NCBI RefSeq assembly: GCF_005405925.1
Contig: NZ_BJHV01000001.1
Coordinates: forward strand, 2,976,001 to 3,040,000
Direction of reading: 5' to 3'
DNA length: 64,000 nucleotides
Origin: Streptomyces antimycoticus
Lineage (GTDB): Bacteria; Actinomycetota; Actinomycetes; Streptomycetales; Streptomycetaceae
Of this stretch, positions 30,092 through 38,232 are shown piece by piece. The position numbers and the translations under genes are program-made. The first letter of the stretch is position 1, and every line of letters begins with the position of its first letter. The notes beneath the pieces were generated by a model. The model searched no databases, had not been told where the DNA came from, and worked only from the letters and a program-made list of their open reading frames with translations.

Positions 30092-30745
30092 ATGTCCGGT
30101 GTTCTGCTCGCGGGCGGCGCGGCCGCGGCGCTATTCGCCTCGGCCCTTTCCACCCAAGGTGTTTCCTCGGCTCCTGACGCGCCGCCGGAAAAGATCCAGA
30201 TAAGCGTCAAGACGGTGAACGGCTCGGGCTGCCCCAAGGGCACCGCCGCCGTGGCCACCGCCGCCGACAACTCGGCCTTCACCGTGACCTACAGCGACTA
30301 TCTCGCCCAGGTGGGCCCCGGCGCGGATCCGACCGACATCCGTAAGAACTGCCAGCTCAGCCTCGGCGTGCATGTGCCGCAGGGATTCACGTACGCCATC
30401 GCCCAGGTCGACTACCGGGGTTATGGCTACCTCGAAAAGGGCGCCAAGGGCACCGAGAAGGCGAGCTACTACTTCCAGGGCTCGGCGGACACCGCGTCAC
30501 GGACCCATGAATTCAGCGGTCCGTACAACGACAACTGGCAGACCACCGACAGCACGGACTACAGCGCCCTGGTGTGGGCCCCCTGCGGCCAGGACCGCAA
30601 CTTCAACGTCAACACCGAGCTGCGGGTCAGCGCCGGCACCTCCTCTTCGGGCAGCACCAGCTTCATGGCCATGGACTCGACGGACGGCGGCGTCAGCACC
30701 ATTTACCACCTCGCCTGGAAGGAATGCCCCTCCGCCGTCCAGTAG
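30092..30745 (+). CDS. Secreted DUF4360 protein, first of a tandem pair
   Basis: A 217-residue secreted protein of unknown function. A signal peptide-like start (MSGVLLAGGAAAALFASALS, cleavage after about VSSA) is followed by the DUF4360 core: ISVKTVNGSGCPKGTAAV, FTVTYSDYLAQVG, IRKNCQLSLGVHVPQGFTYA and VDYRGYGYLEKGAKGTEKAS, ending with NFNVNTELRV. The conserved Cys residues (SGCP, KNCQL, WAPCGQ, WKECPS) probably form disulfides outside the cell. GGAGAG precedes the ATG. About 60% identical by eye to the next gene, 30 bases downstream. Confidence 0.85.
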   Translation: MSGVLLAGGAAAALFASALSTQGVSSAPDAPPEKIQISVKTVNGSGCPKGTAAVATAADNSAFTVTYSDYLAQVGPGADPTDIRKNCQLSLGVHVPQGFTYAIAQVDYRGYGYLEKGAKGTEKASYYFQGSADTASRTHEFSGPYNDNWQTTDSTDYSALVWAPCGQDRNFNVNTELRVSAGTSSSGSTSFMAMDSTDGGVSTIYHLAWKECPSAVQ

Positions 30746-30775
30746 CACGGTAAATCCACCATCGAATGGAGAATC

Positions 30776-31438
30776 ATGCCCGGTGTTCTGTACGCAGGCG
30801 GCGTGGTCGCGGCGTTATTCGCCTCGACGCTCACTTCCCAGGCATATGCGCAACCCCCGTTCGACACCGTGCCACCCGACAAGATCGTGATCACGGTCGC
30901 CACCGTGAATGGATCAGGCTGCCCGGCGGGTACCGCGGCGATCGCCGTCTCCCCCGACAACACCGCCTTCACCGTGACCTACAGCGAGTATCTCGCCCAG
31001 GTGGGCAAGGGAGCCAAGCCGACGGACTTCAGAAAGAACTGTCAGCTGAGTCTGGTCACGCATGTGCCACAGGGCTTCTCCTACGCCATCGCCAGTGTCG
31101 ACTACCGTGGTTTCGCCCATCTGGAAAAGGGCGCGTCCGCGACGCAGAAAGCCTCGTACTACTTCCAGGGGCAGTCGCAGACCTCGTCCAACACGCATGA
31201 GTTCGCCGGTTCCTACGACGACAACTGGCAGGTCACCGACACGGCCGATATCGCGACCGTGGTGTGGTCGCCCTGCGGTGAACTCCGCAACTTCAACATC
31301 AACACCGAGTTGCGAGCCAACGCCGGAACGTCCAACACCAAGGAAACGACCAGCTTCATCGCGATGGACTCGACCGACGGCGATGTGAGCACCACCTATC
31401 ACTTCGCCTGGAAGGAATGCCCGCCGGGCAAGAAGTGA
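30776..31438 (+). CDS. Secreted DUF4360 protein, second of a tandem pair
   Basis: A 220-residue paralogue of the preceding gene with the same signal peptide layout (MPGVLYAGGVVAALFASTLT, then Gln-Ala around residue 23-25), the same four conserved Cys positions, and matching blocks: ITVATVNGSGCPAGTAAI, FTVTYSEYLAQVGKGAKPTD, LVTHVPQGFSYAIASVDYRG and NFNINTELRANAGTS. GGAGAATC precedes its ATG. The two genes share a promoter and arose by tandem duplication. Function of the family is unknown; abundant secreted proteins of this kind occur in actinomycetes and fungi. Confidence 0.85.
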   Translation: MPGVLYAGGVVAALFASTLTSQAYAQPPFDTVPPDKIVITVATVNGSGCPAGTAAIAVSPDNTAFTVTYSEYLAQVGKGAKPTDFRKNCQLSLVTHVPQGFSYAIASVDYRGFAHLEKGASATQKASYYFQGQSQTSSNTHEFAGSYDDNWQVTDTADIATVVWSPCGELRNFNINTELRANAGTSNTKETTSFIAMDSTDGDVSTTYHFAWKECPPGKK

Positions 31439-31495
31439 CCTTCCACGTACCACCCCGGACATGACGTCCTGCGCACCGCCCCGAGACGTACCCGG

Positions 31496-32143
31496 TTACG
31501 GCTCGGGGCGGTGCCAGGCCGGATGCCGGGGGTCGTCCATCCGCACCACCACATCCGCCGCCTCACCTGGCCCCACCTCGTCCTCGTAGCGCGCGAAGGC
31601 CGGCAGGGTCCAGTGGTCGTCCTCCTGCGTGCGGCGGGCGAGGGCGGCCGGGGACAGCCGCAGATGCACCGACAGATCGAACGGGAACCAGTGCCCCAGC
31701 AGCAGCGCGCCGTGCAGCAGCAGCACCCCGCCCCGCGGAAGTTCGGCGTACGGGCTGCGCGTGGCCCGGTCGGTCACCGGATCCCACAGGTCGGGCAGCA
31801 CCCGCCCGGTGCCGCCCACCCCCGGGTCCAGCGGATCGAAGACCTCGCGCCACAGGGCACCGGTGTCCAGCCAGCGGTCGTAGTACGCGTCGGGGTCCCG
31901 CTTCCCGTACTCGTAGCGCAGCGAGGCGGGCCGCCAGAACCCCGCCGACCCGACCACCAGCACCGGACGCCCCCGGATCCGCAGCGCCTCCGACAGGTCC
32001 CGCGCCAGTTCGGCGGTGGGCGCCGCCGGAGCCCCGTCGACGGCCACTCTCAGCCAGGGGCCGCCGTCCGCCGCCGTCAGCCCGGCGATGCGGTCGGCGG
32101 TCGCGTCGGTCAGCCGTTCCCAGGTGATCGCTTCGAGCCGCAC
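31496..32143 (-). CDS. Uridine kinase-like protein with a degenerate P-loop
   Basis: A 215-residue protein resembling the uridine kinase/phosphoribulokinase group. The strand-P-loop region reads VAVDGAPAAPTAELARDL, where a kinase would have GxxGxGKS/T, so the Lys and following Ser/Thr are missing. Downstream features of the fold remain: FWRPASLRYEYGKRDPDAYYDRWLD, GGVLLLHGALLLGHW (Walker-B-like) and HLRLSPAALARRTQEDD. Probably not an active nucleoside kinase as written. GTG 32143 was chosen at the start of the conserved VRLEAITWERL; GGGGG precedes it. Confidence 0.7.
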   Translation of the reverse strand: MRLEAITWERLTDATADRIAGLTAADGGPWLRVAVDGAPAAPTAELARDLSEALRIRGRPVLVVGSAGFWRPASLRYEYGKRDPDAYYDRWLDTGALWREVFDPLDPGVGGTGRVLPDLWDPVTDRATRSPYAELPRGGVLLLHGALLLGHWFPFDLSVHLRLSPAALARRTQEDDHWTLPAFARYEDEVGPGEAADVVVRMDDPRHPAWHRPEP

Positions 32144-32222
32144 GCCCCCATCATGCCGTGGGCTTCCGGGCCCGGGCCGCGGGGGCCCGGCTCCGCGGCC
32201 CGGGGAGCGGTACTCTCCGCCC

Positions 32223-32765
32223 ATGGCATTTCAGATAGCGCTGCTGCGCGGCATCAATGTGGGCGGGAACAGGAAGTTCCCCATGGCCCGGCAGCGTGAG
32301 CTGATGGCCGAGCTGGGCTTCAAGGACGTCACCGTCCACCTCCAGACCGGCAATATCGTCTTCGCCGACCCCGGCACCCCGCCCGAGCGGACGGCCCGCA
32401 CCCTCGAGGACGGCTTCGCCGCCGACCTCGGCTTTCCCGTGCCCGTCATGGTCCGTACGCGCGATGAGCTGGCCGCGGCGATCGAGGCCAACCCCTATCC
32501 GGAGGCCGCGGCCGAGCCCAAGACCCTCCATGTGGTCTTCCTGGCGGACATGCCCACGGACACGGCCGCGCTGGACACGGTGGATCCGGCCGCCTACGCC
32601 CCGGACGAATTCCGCCTCATCGGCCGCGAGATCTTCCTGCGCTGCCCGGACGGGATCGGCCGCTCCAAGCTGGCGGCGAAGGTCACCAACGCCCGGCTCG
32701 GCGTGCCGACCACCGCCCGCAACTGGAACACGGTCACCAAGCTGCTGGCGCTGGCCGACGCCTGA
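32223..32765 (+). CDS. DUF1697 family protein
   Basis: A 180-residue cytoplasmic protein of unknown function. The DUF1697 marks are present: the N-terminal FQIALLRGINVGGNRKFPMA, the ELGFKDVTVHLQTGNIVFAD segment and the C-terminal LTNARLGV-like AAKVTNARLGVPTTARNWNTV. Start ATG 32223 begins the conserved motif. Divergent from the kinase-like gene (80 bases). A 22-bp perfect palindrome follows the stop. Confidence 0.9.
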   Translation: MAFQIALLRGINVGGNRKFPMARQRELMAELGFKDVTVHLQTGNIVFADPGTPPERTARTLEDGFAADLGFPVPVMVRTRDELAAAIEANPYPEAAAEPKTLHVVFLADMPTDTAALDTVDPAAYAPDEFRLIGREIFLRCPDGIGRSKLAAKVTNARLGVPTTARNWNTVTKLLALADA

Positions 32766-32779
32766 GACATCTCCTCGAC

Positions 32780-32801
32780 GGTTGAGGGACGTCCCTCAAC
32801 C
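32780..32801. terminator. 22-bp perfect palindrome after the DUF1697 gene
   Basis: GGTTGAGGGAC followed directly by GTCCCTCAACC. Lies between convergent genes; probably a bidirectional terminator. Its right arm begins a two-copy 20-bp direct repeat (CCTCAACCCCGAAGCACGCT at 32794, near-copy at 32814). Confidence 0.65.
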
Positions 32802-32851
32802 CCGAAGCACGCTCCTCAACCCCGAGGCGCGTCCCCCGGTGTGAGGCTTTC

Positions 32852-33331
32852 TCAGCTCCAGCCGTACCGCTGCCGCAGCCGCATCACGACCAGGTCGAAG
32901 CGCGGCCGGTCGAGTGCGCACGCCTCGCGCCGCATCCCGTCCGGGTGCACCCGCAGCACCCGGTCCAGATCGACCCAGGAGTCCCGCCCGGCCCGGTCCC
33001 AGGGCCCGGAGCCGATCGGCACCCACTCGCGGTCGGCGTCATGCCGCTTGCTCGACAGCTGCACGGCGAGCAGCGTCCCGCCCCGCTCCCGCGCGACCAC
33101 CAGCACCGGCCGGTCCTTGCCGCGGCCGTCGTTCTCCTCGTACGGCACCCATGTCCAGACGATCTCCCCGGGGTCCGGGTCCCCGTCCGGATCGGGTGCG
33201 TACTCCGTCCGTACCCGCCCGACCTGGCGCGGATGAGCCTCGACGGTGGCGGCGGGACCGGTGCTTCCGGGAAGCGCCGCGCCGTCCTCCGTCCCCTGCG
33301 TTCCGTTGAATGGCCTGATCACGCGCGACAC
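32852..33331 (-). CDS. PemK/MazF-type toxin family protein
   Basis: A protein of about 159 residues (GTG 33331; a second GTG at 33322 gives 156). The C-terminal 100 residues match the PemK/MazF ribonuclease fold: EIVWTWVPYEENDGRGKDRP, VLVVARERGGTLLAVQLSSK, SWVDLDRVLRVHPDGMRREA and a final LVVMRLRQRYGW. MazF family members cleave mRNA. No antitoxin gene is adjacent; the upstream DNA leads into the divergent FUSC gene. The chromosomal Streptomyces form is widespread without a partner and may not act as a classical toxin. No clear ribosome site, so the start is uncertain. Confidence 0.75.
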   Translation of the reverse strand: MSRVIRPFNGTQGTEDGAALPGSTGPAATVEAHPRQVGRVRTEYAPDPDGDPDPGEIVWTWVPYEENDGRGKDRPVLVVARERGGTLLAVQLSSKRHDADREWVPIGSGPWDRAGRDSWVDLDRVLRVHPDGMRREACALDRPRFDLVVMRLRQRYGWS

Positions 33332-33386
33332 GTTAACCCGTACGCGGCGGCCGATGACATGGCGGCCCCCTCCACGTGGAAGGGGC

Positions 33387-34628
33387 ATGTACGTGCCTGA
33401 TGTTCCCGACCCGGTGGCAGAGCTCGTCAAACGGCGCCACGATCCGGTCGTCGTCCAGACAGTGCGTTCCACGGCGGCCGCGACCATCGCGTACGTCGTC
33501 GCCCTCCAGCTCAGCAAGGAACCCGCCCCGCTCACCGCCCCGCTGACCGCCCTCCTCGTCGTCCAGGTCACCCTCTACGCGACTCTGACCCGGAGCCTGC
33601 GCAGGGTCGAGGCCGTGATCGTGGGCGTCCTGATCGCCGTCGCCTTCAGCGTGCTGGTGGGGCTGACCTGGTGGAGTCTGTGCCTGATCATCCTCGCCGC
33701 CCAGACCGCCGGCTATCTCACGCGGGTGGGCGACTGGGTCCAGGAGGTGGCGATCAGCGCCATGCTGGTCCTCGGCGTGACGCAGGTGACCACCTACGCC
33801 TGGGACCGGGTGCTGGAGACCCTCATCGGGGCCGGTGTCGGGATGGCCTTCAACTTCTTCCTCGCCCCTCCGGTGTGGGTCGAGACGGCCGGCAACTCGA
33901 TCGAGGACCTGGCCCGCCGGATGCGCCAGCTGATGCTGCACATCGGCCAGGAGCTGGGCAGCCAGATGGCCGTCGACCGCGCCGCCGCCCGTCTCTACGA
34001 GGCCCGGCGGCTCGACCACGACATCACCCAGGTCGACGCCGCGCTCCGCCAGGCGGAGGACAGCGTGCGGCTCAACCCCCGCGTCAAGGAGGGCCTGCTC
34101 TACCGCGTGGTGCTCCGCACCGGCCTGGACACGCTCGAGATCTGCACCGTCATCCTGCGCGTGATGTCCCGGACTCTGACCGACCTCGCCAAGGCGCGGA
34201 CGGAGGAGCCGCTCTTCCCCCCGGAGGTGGCGGAGGCCCTCAAGGACCTCTTCGTCCATCTCGCCGCCGCCGTCGAGAGCTTCGCCGTCCTGGTCACCAC
34301 GCAGGTCAGCGCCAACGCCGAAGAAGCCGAATCCCGCCTCTCCAGCGAGCTCGTGAAGGCCCATGCCAGCCGCGACCGCGGCGCCGATCTCCTGCTGCGC
34401 CGCGTCCAGGAGCACCCTCGCCAGTGGCAGCTCCACGGTGCCCTGCTCGCGGAGATCGACCGCATCCTCGACGAACTCGACATGGAGCAGCGCTCCAAGC
34501 GCCTCATGGAAGAGCTCGACCGCAGCACCCGCGAGAAGCGCGAGCGCTTTCTCTTCCTCCACAAGATCCAGCGCCGGATCCGGCGCTGGATCCGGCGCGA
34601 CCGTAAGGACGGCTCCACGGCCGGCTGA
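33387..34628 (+). CDS. FUSC/aromatic acid exporter-like membrane protein
   Basis: A 413-residue protein with about five to six membrane helices in residues 25-165 (STAAATIAYVVALQLS, LLVVQVTLYATL, VIVGVLIAVAFSVLVGLTWW, CLIILAAQTAGYL, GAGVGMAFNFFLAPPVWV). A long cytoplasmic helical region follows, ending in a basic patch IQRRIRRWIRRDRK. This is the FUSC/DUF939 (AaeB-like) layout. Role probably in export of aromatic or other organic acids; substrate unknown. ATG 33387 sits close to GGAAGGGG; GTG 33393 has better spacing. Confidence 0.8.
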   Translation: MYVPDVPDPVAELVKRRHDPVVVQTVRSTAAATIAYVVALQLSKEPAPLTAPLTALLVVQVTLYATLTRSLRRVEAVIVGVLIAVAFSVLVGLTWWSLCLIILAAQTAGYLTRVGDWVQEVAISAMLVLGVTQVTTYAWDRVLETLIGAGVGMAFNFFLAPPVWVETAGNSIEDLARRMRQLMLHIGQELGSQMAVDRAAARLYEARRLDHDITQVDAALRQAEDSVRLNPRVKEGLLYRVVLRTGLDTLEICTVILRVMSRTLTDLAKARTEEPLFPPEVAEALKDLFVHLAAAVESFAVLVTTQVSANAEEAESRLSSELVKAHASRDRGADLLLRRVQEHPRQWQLHGALLAEIDRILDELDMEQRSKRLMEELDRSTREKRERFLFLHKIQRRIRRWIRRDRKDGSTAG

Positions 34629-34667
34629 GCGGGGTCCGGGGCCGCGCACCCCGGCTCCCGGGCGCGG

Positions 34668-35876
34668 TCAGCTGAGCGGGTAGCGGTCGCGCGGGAAGAC
34701 CACGTCGTCGTAGGGCTCGTACAGCTCCACGGAGCGGTGGAACTCGGAGGCGAAGTCGTCGGCGAGTTCTGCGATCGTGCCGCGGCCCTCGGTCAGGGCC
34801 AGCCAGGACGGGGGAAGGCGAAGGTCGCCGTGGTGGGCTCCGAGGAGGTTGCCGCAGATCGAGCCGGTCGAGTCGCTGTCGCCCGAGTGGTTGACGGAGA
34901 GCAGAAGGGCCGCCTGGACGGGGGTGCGCGGGGGCGCCGGATCATAGCTGATCTTGCCGCCGGGGCCGTAGAGGATCTGCTGGGCGGGGGTACGGGCCAG
35001 GGCGCTGTAGACCGCGATGGCCAGCGCCTCCTCGGCGACCCAGCCGCCGCCGAGCGATTCGGCCTTCTCGGCGGTCGGATCGCCCTCGGCCGCAAGGTCG
35101 ACCGCCTTACGGAGGGCGGCGGTGGTCTCCTCGTGGCGGGGATAGCGGGCGAGGAGTTCCAGGGCGCGCAGGGCCGCGCCTTCGAGGGACTCGCCGTCGA
35201 GCAGGCACGCGATCATGGCGGCCAGGGCGCCGGCCGCGTAGGAGCCGGTCGGATGGCCATGGGTGATCGTGGCACAGCGGGCGGCGAGTTCGAAGCAATC
35301 GCGGGGGTCGAGCCCGGTGAGGCCGAACGGCGCCGAGCGCATCACGGTGCCGCAGCCCTTGGAGCCGGGGTTCACCGGGCCGGGGGTGCCGTCCAGGGGC
35401 GCCCGAGGGGCGGGGACATGCTGCGCGGTGAGGCCGGAGAGGCAGGCGTTGCCGGGGGCGCGGCGGGCGTACAGCCAGGGCTGGGTGCGCAGCCAGCCGG
35501 AGCGGACCAGGTCGCCGGTGCCCTCGGCGGGCGGCGGCCCGGGGTGGTTCTGGGTGTCCAGCCAGCGCAGATAGGCATGGCGGACGACGGCGGTCTCGGA
35601 CCCTTCGATGCCCTTGGACGAGGATCTGGCGTGGGCCCGTATCAGGCCCTCCGCCGTGAAGAGCGTCATCTGGGTGTCATCGGTGACCCGGCCCACGACT
35701 CCGCTGCCGTCCGGGACGAGGGTGGTGATGCCCGTGCCGCCATAGGTCTCGCGGATCGACCGCAGGGAGAGGAACTCGATCGGATTGCCGAGGGCGTCCC
35801 CGATCGCCCCGCCCAGCAGGCAACCGCGGATACGGGCCCGCTTGGCGGCCGATTCGTCCCATGACTGGCGGATCAC
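34668..35876 (-). CDS. ADP-ribosylglycohydrolase family protein
   Basis: A 402-residue DraG/ARH-fold hydrolase that would remove ADP-ribose from proteins, nucleic acids or small molecules. The two dinuclear-metal motifs are present: VTDDTQM (residues 64-70) and NHSGDSDSTGSICGNLLGAHHG near the C-terminus, plus RGCLLGGAIGDALGNPIEF at the start and GCGTVMRSAPFGL. Length is within the family range. It lies convergent to the FUSC gene (39 bases). Its target is not predictable. Start ATG 35876 begins the conserved N-terminus. Confidence 0.9.
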   Translation of the reverse strand: MIRQSWDESAAKRARIRGCLLGGAIGDALGNPIEFLSLRSIRETYGGTGITTLVPDGSGVVGRVTDDTQMTLFTAEGLIRAHARSSSKGIEGSETAVVRHAYLRWLDTQNHPGPPPAEGTGDLVRSGWLRTQPWLYARRAPGNACLSGLTAQHVPAPRAPLDGTPGPVNPGSKGCGTVMRSAPFGLTGLDPRDCFELAARCATITHGHPTGSYAAGALAAMIACLLDGESLEGAALRALELLARYPRHEETTAALRKAVDLAAEGDPTAEKAESLGGGWVAEEALAIAVYSALARTPAQQILYGPGGKISYDPAPPRTPVQAALLLSVNHSGDSDSTGSICGNLLGAHHGDLRLPPSWLALTEGRGTIAELADDFASEFHRSVELYEPYDDVVFPRDRYPLS

Positions 35877-36025
35877 TGGCAGCTCCTCATCGTCCTGGTC
35901 CCATGCCGTCCCCTGTGGATGCTCACGACATGATCTCAGGTATCGGAGGGCGCCCTCCGGCGGTAGATTCGAGGAGGAACGAAGCGGGAGAAAGTAGAAG
36001 AAATCTGTCGAAAACGGGAGATACG

Positions 36026-36337
36026 ATGCCCATGCCGACGCGGCTGATCCGAACGGGTGACGAACCGGTACACGCGCGCAGCCCGCTGCGGATGCGGCTG
36101 GGGCTGGCCACGTGGGGGCTGCTCTGGACGCTCGGCGGCGCGGTGGCCTTCGCGGTCGTGGGCCGACCGGGATGGGCAGCCGCGTGTGGGGTGCTCGCCG
36201 TCGTCACCCTGGTCGATCTGGTCCTGGTGATCCGGCACATCCGGCAGGGGCCGCACTATCAGCCCGGCCCGGATGTGCCGCCGTACGCACCGCTCGGCGA
36301 GCGCAGGCGCGGCCGCGGATGGCGCCGGGCCCCGTAA
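36026..36337 (+). CDS. DUF6343-type small membrane protein
   Basis: A 103-residue protein: a short polar N-terminus with TGDEPVHARSPLRMRLGLA, two membrane helices (about 30-47 and 52-69) and a polar tail ending RRRGRGWRRAP. The EP-x-x-ARSPLRLRL motif followed by two helices is what I know as the actinobacterial DUF6343 family, of unknown function. GGGAG lies 6 bases before the ATG. Stands alone. Confidence 0.75.
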   Translation: MPMPTRLIRTGDEPVHARSPLRMRLGLATWGLLWTLGGAVAFAVVGRPGWAAACGVLAVVTLVDLVLVIRHIRQGPHYQPGPDVPPYAPLGERRRGRGWRRAP

Positions 36338-36486
36338 GGCGTGCACGGCGTGGCCGCCGTAAGGCATGGCCGCCGTAAGGCGTGCACGGCGCTCCGGGGG
36401 TGACGGGATATCGACGGCCGGGAGTCCCGCATTCCGGGAGATACTGGCGAGTACCTGCTGGGTACCTGCCGCGACAGGGGGCCGTC

Positions 36487-36693
36487 ATGGGGGTGCTGGC
36501 GATCGGCATCGCGCTCTGTGCGCTCGGGCTGATGCTCTCCGGAACCGGAGAGCCGTACGAGCGGCGGGAGCCGCGGCCGGGCCGGGAGGCCGATCCGTAC
36601 GACCTCGTCCGGCAGCGCGGCGTGGCGCTGGGGCTCGGCGGGGTGGTGCTGCTGGGCGCGGTGGTCCTCGGCGGATTCGCCCTCTGGCGCTGA
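36487..36693 (+). CDS. Small two-helix membrane protein, unknown
   Basis: A 68-residue protein with helices at about 4-18 (LAIGIALCALGLMLSG) and 46-66 (VALGLGGVVLLGAVVLGGFA) joined by a polar loop rich in Glu/Arg (EPYERREPRPGREADPYD). ATG 36487 has AGGGGG 6 bases upstream; a longer frame from 36382 lacks a ribosome site. I do not recognise a family. Its stop codon is in the first unit of a 49-bp tandem repeat. Confidence 0.65.
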   Translation: MGVLAIGIALCALGLMLSGTGEPYERREPRPGREADPYDLVRQRGVALGLGGVVLLGAVVLGGFALWR

Positions 36694-36878
36694 CCTGGGA
36701 CGGGCCGCCTGGCGCTCACTTGGAGCAAGCCCCTGGCGCTGACCGGAGACGAGCCGCCTGGCGCTCACCTGGAGCAAGCCCCTGGCGCTGACCGGAGACG
36801 AGCCGCCTGGCGCTCACCTGGAGCAAGCCCCTGGCGCTGACCGGAGACGAGCCGCCTGGCGCTGACCGGGGACCGGCC
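36683..36878 (+). repeat. 49-bp tandem repeat (about four units) starting on a stop codon
   Basis: The unit CCTGGCGCTGACCGGAGACG (first 20 bases) repeats at 36732, 36781 and 36830 with period 49; the first, diverged copy includes the last codons CTCTGGCGCTGA of the small membrane gene. Each unit itself consists of two related halves of 25 and 24 bases. The period is one more than a multiple of three, so TGA recurs in all three frames. The remainder to 37019 is GC-rich and holds no visible gene. Confidence 0.9.
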
Positions 36879-37019
36879 GCCCACAGCGGCCCGGCATGGG
36901 CCGCCGGGTACGCGGGCGACAGTTCGCCCGGGCCTGCCGCGGGCCGAAACCGGCGGAGGGGGCGGAGTCCGGGCCCGGCAATCGCCGCGGCCCAGCCCAC
37001 GCCCCGCCTGTCCGGTCCT

Positions 37020-37388
37020 TCAGTCCCGCTCGCCGAACCGGGCCGCCTCGACGAAGTCCGGGCGCGGATCGAGCGCCGCGGCCAGCCGGAAGTGGCGGGT
37101 GGCCTCGGCCGAGCGGTTGGCCCGCTCCAGGGTGCGGGCCAGGGCGAAGTGGGCGAACGCGTTGTCCGGCTCGCGCTCGATGACGAGCTGGAACTCCAGC
37201 TCCGCCGAGCGCAGCTGCGCCGCGAGGAAGAACGCGCGCGCCCGCAGCAGCCGGGCGGCGGTGTTCTCGGGGTGGGCGCTGATGACGGAGTCGAGCAGCT
37301 TCACGGCGCCCCGTGGGTCTCGGGCGGCGAGCAGTTGCTCCGCGGCGCGGTAGTCGATGACATGGGTCTCGGGCGTGGGCTCGGGCAC
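37020..37388 (-). CDS. Tetratricopeptide-repeat protein
   Basis: A 122-residue protein made of three helical TPR-type pairs: YRAAEQLLAARDPRGAVKLL, TAARLLRARAFFLAAQLRSA and AFAHFALARTLERANRSAEA, followed by ATRHFRLAAALDPRPDF. It probably acts as a protein-interaction scaffold. Divergent orientation is absent: it reads in the same direction as coaE, about 200 bases downstream of it. The 197 bases between them (37389-37585) hold the coaE repeat and no gene. Confidence 0.85.
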   Translation of the reverse strand: MPEPTPETHVIDYRAAEQLLAARDPRGAVKLLDSVISAHPENTAARLLRARAFFLAAQLRSAELEFQLVIEREPDNAFAHFALARTLERANRSAEATRHFRLAAALDPRPDFVEAARFGERD

Positions 37389-37528
37389 AGCCGTTTCCTT
37401 CCCCGGGTACGTGCTCGGTGATGAGGCGGTGGATCGGGTGAGGGGATGGGATGAACCGTCACGGATGATCGTTCGCTACGAGGAGCACAACAATCACCCC
37501 GCACGCCGCATTCCCCGCCACGGGCGCG

Positions 37529-37592
37529 CGCACGCTCCGCGCCGCGCCCCGGCTCAGCCCCGCACGCTCCGCGCCGCGCCCCCGCTCAGCCC
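37529..37592 (-). repeat. 32-bp tandem duplication spanning the coaE stop codon
   Basis: GGGCTGAGCGGGGGCGCGGC begins at 37592 (minus strand) and recurs at 37560 with one difference in 32 bases. The first TGA is the coaE stop; the second is in another frame. Confidence 0.88.
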
Positions 37593-38194
37593 TCCGCGCC
37601 GGCCGCCCGCGCCACCAGATCCGCCCAGACCTTGGTGACCTGCGGCTCCAACGCCTCGATCGGGCCATTGTTGTCGATCACGACATCGGCGATCGCCAGC
37701 CGGTCGGCGCGGGTGGCCTGCGCCGCCATCCGGGCCCGCGCCTCGGCCTCGGCCATGCCGCGCAGCCGTACCAGCCGGTCGAGCTGGGTCTCGGGCGTGG
37801 CGTCCACGACCATCACCAGGTCGTAGAGCGGGGCCAGCTTGTTCTCGGCCAGGAGCGGGACGTCATGGACCACAACGGCATCGGGGGCGGCCGCCGCCTG
37901 AAGCTCCGCGGAGCGGTCCCGGACCAGCGGGTGGATGATCGCGTTCAGCGCGCTCAGCCGCTCCGGGTCGTTGAAGACGATCGCGCCGAGCCCGGGCCGG
38001 TCCAGATGGCCGTCGGCGGTCAGCACCTCGGGGCCGAATTCGGTGACGACGGCGGTCAGTCCCGGCGTTCCCGGCTCGACCACCTCGCGAGCGATCCGAT
38101 CGGAGTCGATCAGCACTGCTCCCAATGAGGTCAGGATCCGTGAGACCTCGCTCTTGCCCGCGCCGATTCCGCCCGTGAGCCCCAGCTTCAGCAT
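37586..38194 (-). CDS. coaE: Dephospho-CoA kinase
   Basis: Phosphorylates the 3'-hydroxyl of dephospho-CoA, the last step of CoA synthesis. The 202-residue protein has the P-loop [13 protein letters not shown] (residues 5-17), the conserved [13 protein letters not shown] and the lid region with [20 protein letters not shown], then DVVIDNNG near the end. Met 38194 (MLKLGLTGG) was preferred over the upstream Met. In Streptomyces coaE typically lies near rpsA, as here. Its stop codon is tandemly duplicated. Confidence 0.95.
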   Translation of the reverse strand: MLKLGLTGGIGAGKSEVSRILTSLGAVLIDSDRIAREVVEPGTPGLTAVVTEFGPEVLTADGHLDRPGLGAIVFNDPERLSALNAIIHPLVRDRSAELQAAAAPDAVVVHDVPLLAENKLAPLYDLVMVVDATPETQLDRLVRLRGMAEAEARARMAAQATRADRLAIADVVIDNNGPIEALEPQVTKVWADLVARAAGAEG

Positions 38195-38232
38195 GGGGCC
38201 CACGCTATATGGCGCACCGGCGGGGTCCTCGC

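Noticed and set aside
32852..33331. Complete MazEF toxin-antitoxin pair
   Set aside because: No antitoxin gene or AbrB-like/ribbon-helix-helix frame is present next to the MazF-like gene.
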